Source: Candidatus Defluviibacillus avedoerensis (GTDB lineage Bacteria; Pseudomonadota; Gammaproteobacteria; Burkholderiales; Burkholderiaceae_C). From it: a DNA stretch of 64,000 nucleotides. Within the stretch, counting starts at the first letter, position 1. Each line of letters begins with the position of its first letter. Below are positions 8,328-17,119 of the stretch, in pieces. The translations under genes were made by a program, and so were the position numbers. The stretch covers positions 372,001 to 436,000 of the forward strand of contig JADJBS010000020.1 of the NCBI GenBank assembly GCA_016703665.1, given 5' to 3'. The notes under the pieces were generated by a model. It did no database searches. It was not told the DNA's origin and worked only from the letters and a program-made list of their open reading frames with translations.

Positions 8328-8804
8328 TCAGGCGGCCGAGGCCTGGTTACCGAGCTTGTTCGCCCAACTCTTCATCTTGTCCATGCCAGTCCAGTTGGCA
8401 TCAATGAAAGTGATGGCCCCCGTGGGGCAGGCAGTCGCGCAGGCAGGATCACCACCGCAAAGATCGCACTTCTGCACCTTGCCAGTTTCCTGCACGTAGT
8501 TAACTGTGCCGAATGGGCAGGCAATGGTGCAGACCTTGCAGCCAACGCAAGTCGCGTCATTGACGACTTTGGCGCCCGTCAGCTTGTCGACGGTGATGGC
8601 TTCTACTGGGCAGGCATGCAAGCACCAAGCCTCATCGCACTGGGTACAGGTGTAGGGGACCTTCTTGCCAGTCTCATGAAAGTCGAAAACTTTGATACGT
8701 GACTTGGACGGTGCAAACACACCGTAATTTTCAAATGAGCAAGCCATCTCGCATTGCAAGCAGCCTGTGCATTTCTCAGGATTAATGTGCAACACCTTTT
8801 GCAT
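8328..8804 (-). CDS. aorA: Four-cluster ferredoxin-like subunit of aldehyde oxidoreductase (AorA-like)
   Basis: 158 residues with sixteen cysteines in four groups: 12/15/18/22, 53/56/61/65, 86/89/92/96 and 113/116/121/125. This is the pattern for four [4Fe-4S] clusters in the DmsB/HycB-like electron-transfer family. First gene of the operon, 22 bases before the catalytic gene, with a GGAG ribosome-binding site 8 bases before its ATG. It should wire the catalytic subunit to the FAD subunit. In the A. aromaticum enzyme this subunit polymerises along the filament axis. The upstream 260 bases hold candidate operator half-sites and a terminator. Confidence 0.95.
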   Translation of the reverse strand: MQKVLHINPEKCTGCLQCEMACSFENYGVFAPSKSRIKVFDFHETGKKVPYTCTQCDEAWCLHACPVEAITVDKLTGAKVVNDATCVGCKVCTIACPFGTVNYVQETGKVQKCDLCGGDPACATACPTGAITFIDANWTGMDKMKSWANKLGNQASAA

Positions 8805-8849
8805 CTGTGTCTCCAGTTAGCTCAATCAATCCGGCGAGGTTGCCGGTGC

Positions 8850-8889
8850 TATGCAAGTATTTTCATATCGTTATGCAACTCAATGCATA
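8850..8889. promoter_or_regulatory. Three TATGCA/TGCATA half-sites upstream of the aldehyde oxidoreductase operon
   Basis: TATGCA occurs at 8850-8855 and 8872-8877 and its inverse TGCATA at 8884-8889. The last two form an inverted repeat with a 6-base spacer, and the first two are 22 bases apart. They lie 46-85 bases upstream of the aorA start, in the promoter region. Operator function is inference. I could not place convincing -35/-10 or sigma-54 elements. Confidence 0.35.
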
Positions 8890-8985
8890 GCAAATGACCG
8901 GGGTTTTCCCTTAAAACAGGTGCGCTGATTCAGATTTTCTCAATATGAGACACTCGATGAGACTCCCCAGAAAAAGGCAGAAACA

Positions 8986-9022
8986 AAAAACCCCCGTAAC
9001 TCATTGAATGACGGGGGTTTTT
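8986..9022. terminator. Bidirectional intrinsic terminator
   Basis: A 12-bp perfect stem: AAAAACCCCCGT (8986-8997) pairs with ACGGGGGTTTTT (9011-9022), with a 13-base loop that itself contains CATT/AATG. A T-run follows on either strand. It lies 43 bases past the 3' end of tRNA-Ser on the minus strand, so it most likely ends the serS/tRNA-Ser transcript. Confidence 0.85.
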
Positions 9023-9064
9023 ATAGAGTTTTTGGACTTCTGTGGAGGTCTATAAACTCATCCT

Positions 9065-9154
<90 letters not shown>

Positions 9155-9191
9155 TAGGTAACCACAGCGCTTGGGCGAAGCCGCAATTCTA

Positions 9192-10502
9192 TCAGGCCTT
9201 CAGTACCTCAATGCCTGCCATATAGGGCCGCAAGGCAGGCGGCACCGTGATGCTGCCGTCGGCGTTCTGGTAGTTCTCCAGCACCGCCACCAGCGTGCGC
9301 CCGACGGCCAGGCCGGATCCGTTCAGGGTGTGCACCAGTTCGTTTTTGCCCTGGGCGTTCTTGAACCGGGCCTGAAGGCGGCGCGCCTGGAAGGCCTCGC
9401 AATTGCTGACTGAGCTGATTTCGCGGTAGGTGTTCTGCGCAGGTAACCAGACTTCCAGGTCATAGGTTTTGGATGCACCAAAACCCATGTCGCCCGTGCA
9501 AAGCGCCATCACGCGATATGGCAAGGCGAGTTTCTGTAGGATGGCTTCGGCGTGGCCTGTCATTTCCTCCAGAGCTTCATAGCTTTTACTAGGATGTGTG
9601 ATCTGCACCATCTCCACTTTGTCAAACTGGTGCTGGCGAATCATGCCGCGCGTGTCGCGTCCTGCGCTGCCTGCCTCGGAGCGAAAGCAGGCCGTGTGGG
9701 CGGTGAGCTTGATGGGCAAGGCAGACTCGACCACCACCTCGTCGCGCACGGTGTTGGTCAGGGTGACTTCCGAGGTTGGGATCAGGTAAAGCGCGGCATT
9801 GTCAGGCTGCTCTTCGCCGTCCTGGCCACCCTTTTTGGCAGCGAACAGGTCAGCTTCAAACTTGGGCAATTGACCGGTACCGCGCAGGGTTTCGGCGTTG
9901 ACAATGACTGGCGTGTAGCACTCGGTGTAGCCATGCTCCTGCGTTTGCACGTCGAGCATGAACTGTGCAAGCGCCCGGTGCAGCTTGGCGACAGGGCCGC
10001 GCATGAAGGTAAGGCGCGAACCGGCCAGCTTGACGCCGGTATCAAAGTCCAAGCCCAAGGGCGTGCCAAGGTCCACATGGTCTTTGGGTTCGAAGCCAAG
10101 AGCTTTTGGCGTTCCCCATGTGCGCACCTGCACGTTACCGTGTTCGTCAGCACCCACAGGGACGCTCTCGTGAGGCAAGTTAGGTACGGCCAACAGAAGG
10201 GATTGCAGTTCGGCCTGAATCACCTCCAGGCGAACCGCAGAACCATCCAGCTCGGCTTTGGCCGCAGCCACGGCTGCCATGATGTCGTCCACTGATTCGC
10301 CCTTGGCCTTGCGCTGGCCAATTTGCTTGGACAAGCTGTTGCGTTGGGACTGAAGCTCCTCGGTACGGGTCTGTAGCGTCTTACGTTCAGACTCCAGCGC
10401 CGTGAAGGCGGTGACGTCCAGAAAAACTTGAGGGTTCTTGCGTGTCTGCAAGCGGGCAATGACCGAATCCAGGTCTTTGCGCAAAAGGGTAATGTCTAGC
10501 AT
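9192..10502 (-). CDS. serS: Seryl-tRNA synthetase
   Basis: 436 residues, the normal length. It charges tRNA-Ser with serine (class II synthetase). The N-terminal long antiparallel coiled coil (about 30-105) contacts the variable arm of tRNA-Ser. Motif 2 is in the segment FRSEAGSAGRDTRGMIRQHQ and motif 3 is NGSGLAVGRTLVAVLENYQ near the C-terminus. Directly followed by a tRNA-Ser gene on the same strand. A lipoprotein gene ends 46 bases upstream. Confidence 0.98.
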   Translation of the reverse strand: MLDITLLRKDLDSVIARLQTRKNPQVFLDVTAFTALESERKTLQTRTEELQSQRNSLSKQIGQRKAKGESVDDIMAAVAAAKAELDGSAVRLEVIQAELQSLLLAVPNLPHESVPVGADEHGNVQVRTWGTPKALGFEPKDHVDLGTPLGLDFDTGVKLAGSRLTFMRGPVAKLHRALAQFMLDVQTQEHGYTECYTPVIVNAETLRGTGQLPKFEADLFAAKKGGQDGEEQPDNAALYLIPTSEVTLTNTVRDEVVVESALPIKLTAHTACFRSEAGSAGRDTRGMIRQHQFDKVEMVQITHPSKSYEALEEMTGHAEAILQKLALPYRVMALCTGDMGFGASKTYDLEVWLPAQNTYREISSVSNCEAFQARRLQARFKNAQGKNELVHTLNGSGLAVGRTLVAVLENYQNADGSITVPPALRPYMAGIEVLKA

Positions 10503-10548
10503 GGGGCGATTTTACCGAGGCCCCAACGCCAAATCTGATTTCTGTGAA

Positions 10549-11124
10549 TCAGTCGATGATTTCCAACTGGATGTCATCGGCCCAGAGGGTCCCGCCGCCC
10601 TCCAAAATAATACCCAGATTGAACTGAAAAGCCTGCGGTGGAATCTTTATTTCAACGGAATACTTCGCCCAAGCTTGGGTACCCATCAAACGCCGATCGC
10701 TCATGTGGTTGTAGGTCAACACGTCTTCGCCGCTAGTGCGCGTCTGAAGCAGAAGCCCCGCCCCAAAGCTGTCGGCACCTTCAGACTTCAATGATCCAGA
10801 CAGCCTGGCTGTCTTGCCAATCCAAACAGTTTTAACGGGAAGCGTCTGTCGCAATAATCCCCAAGCCTCGTCCCCATATCGATTGATCCTGGCGCTGGCT
10901 GGTGCAGACACCATATTGCTCGCATCAGCCGTGAAGCTGAATGACTTTCCGCGACTGTGCTCATTGGCTTCCCAACCCGCCAGTGAACCGTCAGGCGTCA
11001 AATCAAATGAAGGATTCACGAGTGGCACCGCGCCATTGGACAGGCTAGGGGTTGTTGTTGGCACAGAACCGCCACAGGCCGACAAGCCAAGCACAACAAA
11101 ACAGGAACCAACAAATTGCTTCAT
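10549..11124 (-). CDS. Putative lipoprotein with jelly-roll-like C-terminal domain
   Basis: 191 residues from the ATG at 11124 (MKQFVGSCFVVLGLSACGG). This start gives a classic lipoprotein signal with lipobox LSAC and acylated Cys at about residue 17. In-frame upstream ATGs at 11139, 11154 and 11169 would lengthen the n-region. The mature part reads as a beta-sandwich (FDLTPDGSLAGWEAN near its start, LWADDIQLEIID at its end), like carbohydrate-binding-type modules. No catalytic motif is seen and the function is unknown. Residue +2 after Cys is Gly, so outer-membrane sorting by Lol is plausible. Confidence 0.8.
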   Translation of the reverse strand: MKQFVGSCFVVLGLSACGGSVPTTTPSLSNGAVPLVNPSFDLTPDGSLAGWEANEHSRGKSFSFTADASNMVSAPASARINRYGDEAWGLLRQTLPVKTVWIGKTARLSGSLKSEGADSFGAGLLLQTRTSGEDVLTYNHMSDRRLMGTQAWAKYSVEIKIPPQAFQFNLGIILEGGGTLWADDIQLEIID

Positions 11125-11181
11125 CCAACGTTGTCCATCCATTTTTAAAGTTGCCATTCTAGGAGCCAAAGGGGCGCAGGT

Positions 11182-12135
11182 TTACGCCAGCGTCCCTGGA
11201 TCCACGTTCCCCCCGCACACCACCAGACACACGCGTCCATCCTGTGCTGGTGTGTACACACCTGTCTGTAGTGCCGCCAACGGCAGTGCGGCTGCGGGCT
11301 CCACGGCCAGGCGAAGCTCTTTCCACATCCATTTTTGTGCGGCAGAAATGGCGCTGTCTGACAGCAGCAGGGACTGATGCACATGGGCCTGGCTGACTTG
11401 CCAGGCAATGTCGCCAATGCGCTTGGCACCGAGAGAGTCCGCTGCCACACCGCTGACTGGCACATCCACTGGCCGCCCCGCCTGGCGGGCAGAGTGCAAT
11501 GTGGGTGCGTTCTCGGGCTCAAGTGCAATGACTTGGGTCTTGCCTTCACCGAGGCCAGCAAAGCCCAGGGCCAGTCCAGCGACCAAGCCTCCACCGCCTA
11601 CGCTGACCAATACCGCATCAGGCAAACCCTGGGCCTGCTCGGCAATCTCCAGTGCCAGAGTGCCTGCACCTGCCACCACCTCGGGCTGGTCGTAGGCATG
11701 GGTCATCAACGCGCCGGTTTGGGCTTGCCTTGCTAGGCAGGCCTGCAAGGCGTCTCCATAGGCGGCACCCGTGACCACCAGTTCAGCACCCAACTCACGC
11801 AGTTTGGCGCGTTTCGCCTCAGACGACACGGTAGGCACAAACACCTCACATCGCACACCCAGCGCCCTCGCTGCCGCGGCCGTGGCAATACCCGCATTGC
11901 CGCCCGAGGCCACAATGACTCCGCTGGCCGGGATGGAATGACTCATCAAACGGTTCATCATGCCGCGCGCCTTGAAGCTGCCACTTACCTGCAAATGCTC
12001 GAGCTTCAGCCAGACTTCTGCGCAATTCACGCCCAAAAGACTGCCAGGCAGTCGCCAAAGCGGAGTTTCACGCAAAAAAGGCCTTCCCGGTATATACAGT
12101 CTTGATTTTGCGCTATGTATTTCAGAGTAATTCAT
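11182..12135 (-). CDS. PLP-dependent threonine/serine dehydratase-like enzyme
   Basis: 317 residues of fold-type II PLP enzyme. The Schiff-base lysine is in GSFKARG, the substrate/phosphate loop is SGGNAGIA and the cofactor-phosphate loop is VSVGGGGLVAG. There is no C-terminal regulatory ACT domain, so it resembles catabolic threonine dehydratase or serine racemase/dehydratase-type enzymes. The substrate cannot be fixed from sequence. The start ATG overlaps the tatD stop (ATGA), so it is translated with tatD. The frame stays open upstream of 12135 through tatD, but that reading has no family similarity. Confidence 0.88.
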   Translation of the reverse strand: MNYSEIHSAKSRLYIPGRPFLRETPLWRLPGSLLGVNCAEVWLKLEHLQVSGSFKARGMMNRLMSHSIPASGVIVASGGNAGIATAAAARALGVRCEVFVPTVSSEAKRAKLRELGAELVVTGAAYGDALQACLARQAQTGALMTHAYDQPEVVAGAGTLALEIAEQAQGLPDAVLVSVGGGGLVAGLALGFAGLGEGKTQVIALEPENAPTLHSARQAGRPVDVPVSGVAADSLGAKRIGDIAWQVSQAHVHQSLLLSDSAISAAQKWMWKELRLAVEPAAALPLAALQTGVYTPAQDGRVCLVVCGGNVDPGTLA

Positions 12136-12977
12136 GGTTCCATTGGTGGCAAAAGTTCTTGAAGTGCTGGCAAAGCACGCAACGCATTGGCCGTAGTAGC
12201 CGTGGCCAGCGCCGAGGTCCCCATGGATCGTAACTCGGCCAGTTGGGCCGCAATTCGAGGCAGCTCGATCGGTGCGTTGCGGCCTTGTGGCGCACCGTCC
12301 TGGCGGTCGGACTGGGTACGGTAAAGCCACTGGGGGGGAATGTCGGGCGCATCGGTTTCCAGCACCAGCGCGCTCAAAGGCAGGCGGCTGGCCAGGCGAC
12401 GCAATTGCAGCGCGCGCTCGAAAGTCAGGGCACCGCCAAAACCCAGCACAAAACCCAGGTTCACAAAGGCCTCGGCCTGCACATCGCTGCCGTTGAAAGC
12501 ATGGGCAATGCCCTGCCACCCTTTTTGTGGCACCAGTTCACGCAAGCCCTTCAGCAAGCGATCTGCAGATTTGCGCACATGCAGGATCACGGGCAAGTCA
12601 AAACGCTTGGCCATCTTCAGTTGCGCCCTGTAAAAATACTCCTGCTTCAGAGTATCCAGCCCCGGCACAAAGTAGTCCAGCCCAATCTCGCCCACGGCCA
12701 CCAGACGTGGGTCAGCCCGAAACTGAGTCAGCTGGGCTTCCAGCTCCTGCAAATCGGCATCAGATGCCGCAGGTGTGTAGAGCGGGTGAATCCCAAGCGC
12801 ATAAGCGTCCCCCGTTTCATGGGCCAGCTGGCGAACCGTATCGAAGTTGCTTTGGCATACCGCCGGGTAAACACACAGGCAGACGCCCAGCTCACGCGCA
12901 GCCAGGCGCTGCTGCTGGCGGTCAGCATCAAACTCAGGCGCATCCAGATGGCAGTGGGTGTCGATCCAGACAGACAT
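12132..12977 (-). CDS. tatD: TatD-family metal-dependent hydrolase
   Basis: 281 residues from the ATG at 12977 (MSVWIDTHCHLDAPEFD). An ATG six codons further upstream is less likely. The THCHLD motif supplies the first two metal ligands, and VGEIGLDYF and VLETDAPDIPP supply the glutamate and aspartate region of the TIM-barrel hydrolase. TatD proteins are Mg-dependent 3'-5' nucleases or deacylases (known). The cellular role here is unproven. Overlaps the following dehydratase gene by 4 bases. Divergent from the S1C protease gene with only about 55 bases between the starts. Confidence 0.92.
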   Translation of the reverse strand: MSVWIDTHCHLDAPEFDADRQQQRLAARELGVCLCVYPAVCQSNFDTVRQLAHETGDAYALGIHPLYTPAASDADLQELEAQLTQFRADPRLVAVGEIGLDYFVPGLDTLKQEYFYRAQLKMAKRFDLPVILHVRKSADRLLKGLRELVPQKGWQGIAHAFNGSDVQAEAFVNLGFVLGFGGALTFERALQLRRLASRLPLSALVLETDAPDIPPQWLYRTQSDRQDGAPQGRNAPIELPRIAAQLAELRSMGTSALATATTANALRALPALQELLPPMEP

Positions 12978-13032
12978 GCAGACATCATGCCGCAAATCGT
13001 GTTACCGTTATCCCAAACCACGCCTGTTTTCT

Positions 13033-13952
13033 ATGCGCCGTCCCGCGATGTACAGCAGTTCCAAACCCTGGGTACCCAGCCGTGTGCCAGACATGGGTTT
13101 GAGCGAGGCCGTGCCAACGGACAAAGCGCAAACCACACCGGTCGGCTTGCGTCCGTGGCGCCAACTTGACCACAGCGACCCCCGTTGGCTGTGGGCCGCC
13201 ATCGGCACTCTTTGCATTCTCAGCTTGGTCATGCTTGGCCTGCTTCTACAGGCGAGGCCAGCTGTCCTCACCCAAAAGCAAATTGATGCAGCGGTGCTGC
13301 ACACACTCGAAAACGCCACATTGCCCTCGCCTGCAGTCAGGGCCTATGAAGCCATACTGCCATCCGTCGTGCGGGTGGTGAGTTACCGGACCGACCCCAA
13401 AACAAATAATGAAACGCAGTACGGCGTCGGGACCGGCGTCGTGATTGTGGACAAGGTGTGATCCTGACCAACCTCCACGTGGTTTACGGTGCGCAGCGCA
13501 TCCAGGTCACCTTCATGGACGGGCTGGAGGCCGAGGCGGCCATCACCGGCGTTCAGGCCGAGAACGACCTGGCCGTGTTGCAGGCTCAAAAAATCCCAGA
13601 TGACCTGTCTGCAGCCACCTTGCGGTCCACAGCAGACTTGGCGAGTGGCGACCAGGTACTGGCAGTTGGTTTTCCATTCGGCATCGGACCGTCCGCATCA
13701 GCGGGCATCGTGTCTGGGCTCAAGCGCGAGTTCAAATCACCTGAAGGCGGGCGCCAACTCACCAATTTGATCCAGTTTGACGCGGCCGCCAACCCTGGCA
13801 ATTCGGGTGGCCCCCTGGTCACCATGGACGGTGAAGTGGTGGGTATCGTCACTGCCATCCTCAACCCGACCAAAGCCAGTACTTTTTTGGGTATTGGTTT
13901 CGCTGTACCCATCGAGAACGCTGCGTCTGCAGCTGGCATGCCACCGTTCTAA
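13033..13952 (+). CDS. S1C (DegP/HtrA-like) trypsin-fold protease, membrane-anchored, frameshifted
   Basis: Two frames must be joined near 13455, where one G appears missing (reading DK then V/G-VILTNLHVV). The first part from ATG 13033 has a cytoplasmic tail and one membrane segment (WLWAAIGTLCILSLVMLGLL), so the protease faces the periplasm. Catalytic triad: His in TNLHVV, Asp in AENDLAVL, Ser in NPGNSGGPL. No PDZ domain follows, and the protein stops at about 306 residues after AVPIENAA. It precedes moxR by 19 bases and probably starts that operon. The intact motifs on both sides of the break suggest a sequencing error or a very recent mutation. Confidence 0.85.
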
Positions 13953-13971
13953 CCTCTTTAGATAAAACACC

Positions 13972-14978
13972 ATGACCTCATCCACAGACGCTCCCACCGC
14001 TGAACTGATGGAACGCATCCTGTTTGAGGTCAAGCGCGTCGTCGTGGGCCAGGACCGTTTTCTGGAACGTGTGATGGTTGCCGTGTTGGCCCAAGGCCAC
14101 TTGCTGGTTGAAGGCGTTCCTGGACTGGCCAAGACCTTGACTGTCAAGACGCTGGCACATGCGGTCAAAGGCAGCTTCAAGCGCATACAGTTCACCCCCG
14201 ATCTCGTGCCATCTGACCTGGTAGGCACCCGTATCTACAACCAGAAGACAGGCGACTTCAGCACCGCCTTGGGGCCCGTGTTTGCCAATTTGCTGCTGGC
14301 AGATGAAATCAACCGCGCACCGGCGAAAGTGCAAAGTGCGCTGCTGGAGGTCATGCAAGAGCGCCAGGTCACCATCGCTGGCGAGACGCACCCTGTTCCC
14401 AACCCCTTCCTGGTGATGGCCACACAAAATCCCATTGAAACCGAGGGAACCTACCCGCTACCCGAAGCGCAGGTAGACCGCTTCATGATGAAGGTGCTGG
14501 TGGACTATCCGAGCGATGACGAGGAATTCGTCATTGTGGACCGAGCCTTGAACCCACCTGCTGCCATACAGGCCGTGGCCAGTACTGAGCAGCTCGCTGC
14601 CTTGCAGGCCAGTTGCCGCACGGTGTATGTGGACCCATCGCTGATCCAGTACGCCGTGAAACTGGTGTCCGCCACGCGCCACCCGGCCAACCACGGCCTG
14701 GCCGAAACGGCCCGGTTCATCACTTTCGGTGCCAGCCCCGTGCCAGCATTGGCCTGACTGAAGGTACTCGCGCCTTGCCCCTGCTGCGCGGCCGCCAGTA
14801 CGTGCTGCCTGAAGACATGCTTGACCTGGTGCCCGATGTGCTGCGTCACCGAATTGCCCTGAGCTATGAGGCTCTGGCCGAAGGCATCACCGCTGACAGT
14901 CTGATCACACGGATCACGCGCAAGCTGCCCGCGCCAACACCGCCTCTGCGACACGACCATGCCCAGCAAGCAAACTGA
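13972..14978 (+). CDS. MoxR-family AAA+ ATPase, frameshifted
   Basis: About 335 residues after joining two frames at about 14737, where a run of C is one base short (ITFGASP then RASIGLTEG). Walker A-like GVPGLAKT, Walker B ADEINRAP and sensor region MATQNPIETEGTYPLPEAQ are present. MoxR ATPases act as chaperones for vWA proteins and assembly of envelope or metal enzymes (known). Here the partners are the DUF58 and vWA proteins directly downstream. The last 20 bases overlap the DUF58 gene start. Confidence 0.9.
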
Positions 14979-15927
14979 ATCTGTGCCACCTCAGCGCCTG
15001 GCGAATGAAGGTGCCGAGGCCCTGCTGCGTCGCCTTGAATGGACGGTGCTGCGGCGGCTGGACGGCCTGGTGCAGGGAGACTACCGCACCGTGTTGCGCG
15101 GCACGGGCCTGACCTGGCGGACCTGCGCGAGTACCAGCACCACGACGACGTGCGCCACATGGATTGGAACGTCACGGCCCGGCTACAGCAGCCGCACGAG
15201 GGTGTTCACCGAAGACCGTGAAATGGCCGCCTGGTTCGTGCTGGACCTGTCAGGCTCTGTCAACTTTGGATCAGGCGACAAACGAAAGCGTCAGACAGCC
15301 ACCGAGTTTGTCGCAGCCCTGTCCAGGCTGCTCACCCGCCACGGCAATCGGGTGGGGGCTGTGCTGTTTGGAGGCAACCCGAGAACCGGTGCCAAATCCC
15401 ACGCGGCCGACGTGATGGTGCCACCGCGTGCCGACCGCCGCCATGTGCTTCACCTGCTGCATGTCATGCAAAGGCACAGGGCTGTCCAACAAGCGGATCA
15501 GGGCAGCTTTCAGGCGAAAGTGGTTGCGCCTGGCCGGCAGCACTTTGCATCGGCGGTCCACCGTCTTTGTGGTGTCAGATTTCATCAGCGATGGCGAATG
15601 GGCGGACTCACTCGGCGCACTGGCCCAACGCCACGATGTGATTGCAGTGCGCCTGTATGACCCACTCGAACACACTTTGCCTGATCTGGGGGAACTGAAC
15701 TTTGAAGACGCTGAAACGGGCGAGCATTTGTGGGTAGACACCAGCGACAAAGCGTTCCGCCAGCGGTTTGAAGCCTTGGCTGCCGAGCGCGAAGCAGCCA
15801 CACGTCAGGCCTTTGTGCGCTCAGGCGTAGACACCTTCGAGCTGTCCACCGACGACGACTTGCTGAACGCGCTGCTCCGGTTCACCCAGCTGCGTCGGCG
15901 CCGGGTAACAGACCCACGCCCAATTGA
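14959..15927 (+). CDS. DUF58 domain protein, several frameshifts
   Basis: Partner of MoxR in a conserved operon. The reading frame changes at about 15108 (one base short before DLADLREYQHHDDVRHMDWN), again near 15198 (back to the frame giving VFTEDREMAAWF), and again between 15470 and 15530 (frame giving STVFVVSDFISDGEWADS). The DUF58 core with AAWFVLDLSGSVNFGS (vWA-like fold) is clear. The end is uncertain. One more shift near 15922 would stop it at 15927, and otherwise it could run to the TGA at 15939-15941, just before the next start. All parts fit one normal protein, so the breaks look technical. Confidence 0.75.
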
Positions 15928-15941
15928 TGAAGGTGGCCTGA

Positions 15942-16993
15942 GTGCATTTCATCTGGCCCACGCTCCTTTGGTTACTGATGGTCTTGCCTATGTTGGTGGG
16001 CACCTACCTCGGCTGCTTCACCGCAAGAAACGCAACACCGTGCCCTACACCTCGCTCAGCCTGCTGCGCCAAGCCATGGGTCCGCGCCAGCATTGGCGGC
16101 GTCACGTACCACCCGCCCTGATGCTGGCAGCTTTCACCTGCATGCTGCTGGCGGCTGCTCGCCCCGGTGGCCGTGCTGTCTCTTCCATCAGATCAACAAA
16201 CCGTCATGCTGGCAATGGACGTTTCCGGCAGCATGCGCGCCACCGATGTACAGCCCAACCGCATGGTCGCAGCCCAGAGTGCGGCCAAAGCATTTCTGAC
16301 GGAGTTACCACGCCAGGTCAAGGTGGGTATCGTGGCATTCGCTGGCTCGGCTCAGGTGGCACAGATACCCACCGTCAACCGTGAAGACCTGGTCTCGGCC
16401 ATAGACCGCTTCCAGATGCAGCGGGGGCACGGCCATTGGCAATGGCATTGTGCTGTCACTGGCCACACTGTTCCCGGATGCGGGCATTGACTTGCAGCAA
16501 CTCGGCCCCAACCGTGACCGCCCACGCGGCGCCGCATTGGGCTCACCTGGCAGCGAGCAAGCCAAGGAAAAACAGACATTCACCCCCATACCTCCTGGCT
16601 CCTATACCTCCGCAGCGATCATTTTGCTCACAGATGGACAGCGCACGACGGGCGTGGACCCGCTTGAAGCTGCCAAGATGGCTGCAGACAGGGGCATCAA
16701 GGTTTACACCGTAGGCATCGGCACCGTCAATGGCGAAACCATTGATTTGAAGGCTGGTCCATGCGCGTGCGCTTGGACGAAACCACACTGAAAGCCATCG
16801 CTGAGCGCACCGGTGCTGACTATTTTTATGCCGGGACTGCCAGCGATTTACAAAAGTCTACGAGCATCTCAGTTCACGGCTCAGCATCGAAAAGAAGGAA
16901 ACCGAAGTATCTGGCCTGCTTGCCCTGCTGGCGGCGCTGCTGGCCATGTCGGCAACAGGTTTGTCCTTGTGGTGGTTCAGCCGGATACTTTGA
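15942..16993 (+). CDS. BatA-like von Willebrand factor A membrane protein, several frameshifts
   Basis: A GTG at 15942 gives MHFIWPTLLWLLMVLPMLVG, a typical N-terminal membrane segment. Shifts are then needed at about 16012, 16165, 16428, 16755 and 16855 to follow one protein. In order: a second membrane segment (PPALMLAAFTCMLLAAARP), a vWA domain with MIDAS motif DVSGSM, a vWA end around IILLTDGQRTTG, and a last membrane segment ending WWFSRIL at the TGA 16991-16993. The insertion at 16428 and the deletions at 16012 and 16855 lie in or next to short homopolymers. Such proteins with MoxR and DUF58 are implicated in envelope stress tolerance (known for Bat systems). Confidence 0.78.
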
Positions 16994-17119
16994 AGCCAAG
17001 GGGCTCACATTGGGCTGCGCCTTGGCGAAAGCACTGTTTTCAGCCTGAAGCATGCCAAATCGCTACGAACTGTAAGGTGATTCGATTGCGCCTACCATCC
17101 GACGAGTACAGCGCGAACC

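Noticed and set aside
8328..8900. Sigma-54 or consensus sigma-70 promoter for the aldehyde oxidoreductase operon
   Set aside because: No GG-N10-GC element at the right place, and -35/-10 candidates were too weak to claim.
12136..12519. Upstream extension of the dehydratase frame
   Set aside because: It lies within tatD in another frame, is Cys/Arg-rich and has no similarity. The ATG at 12135 overlapping the tatD stop is the natural start.
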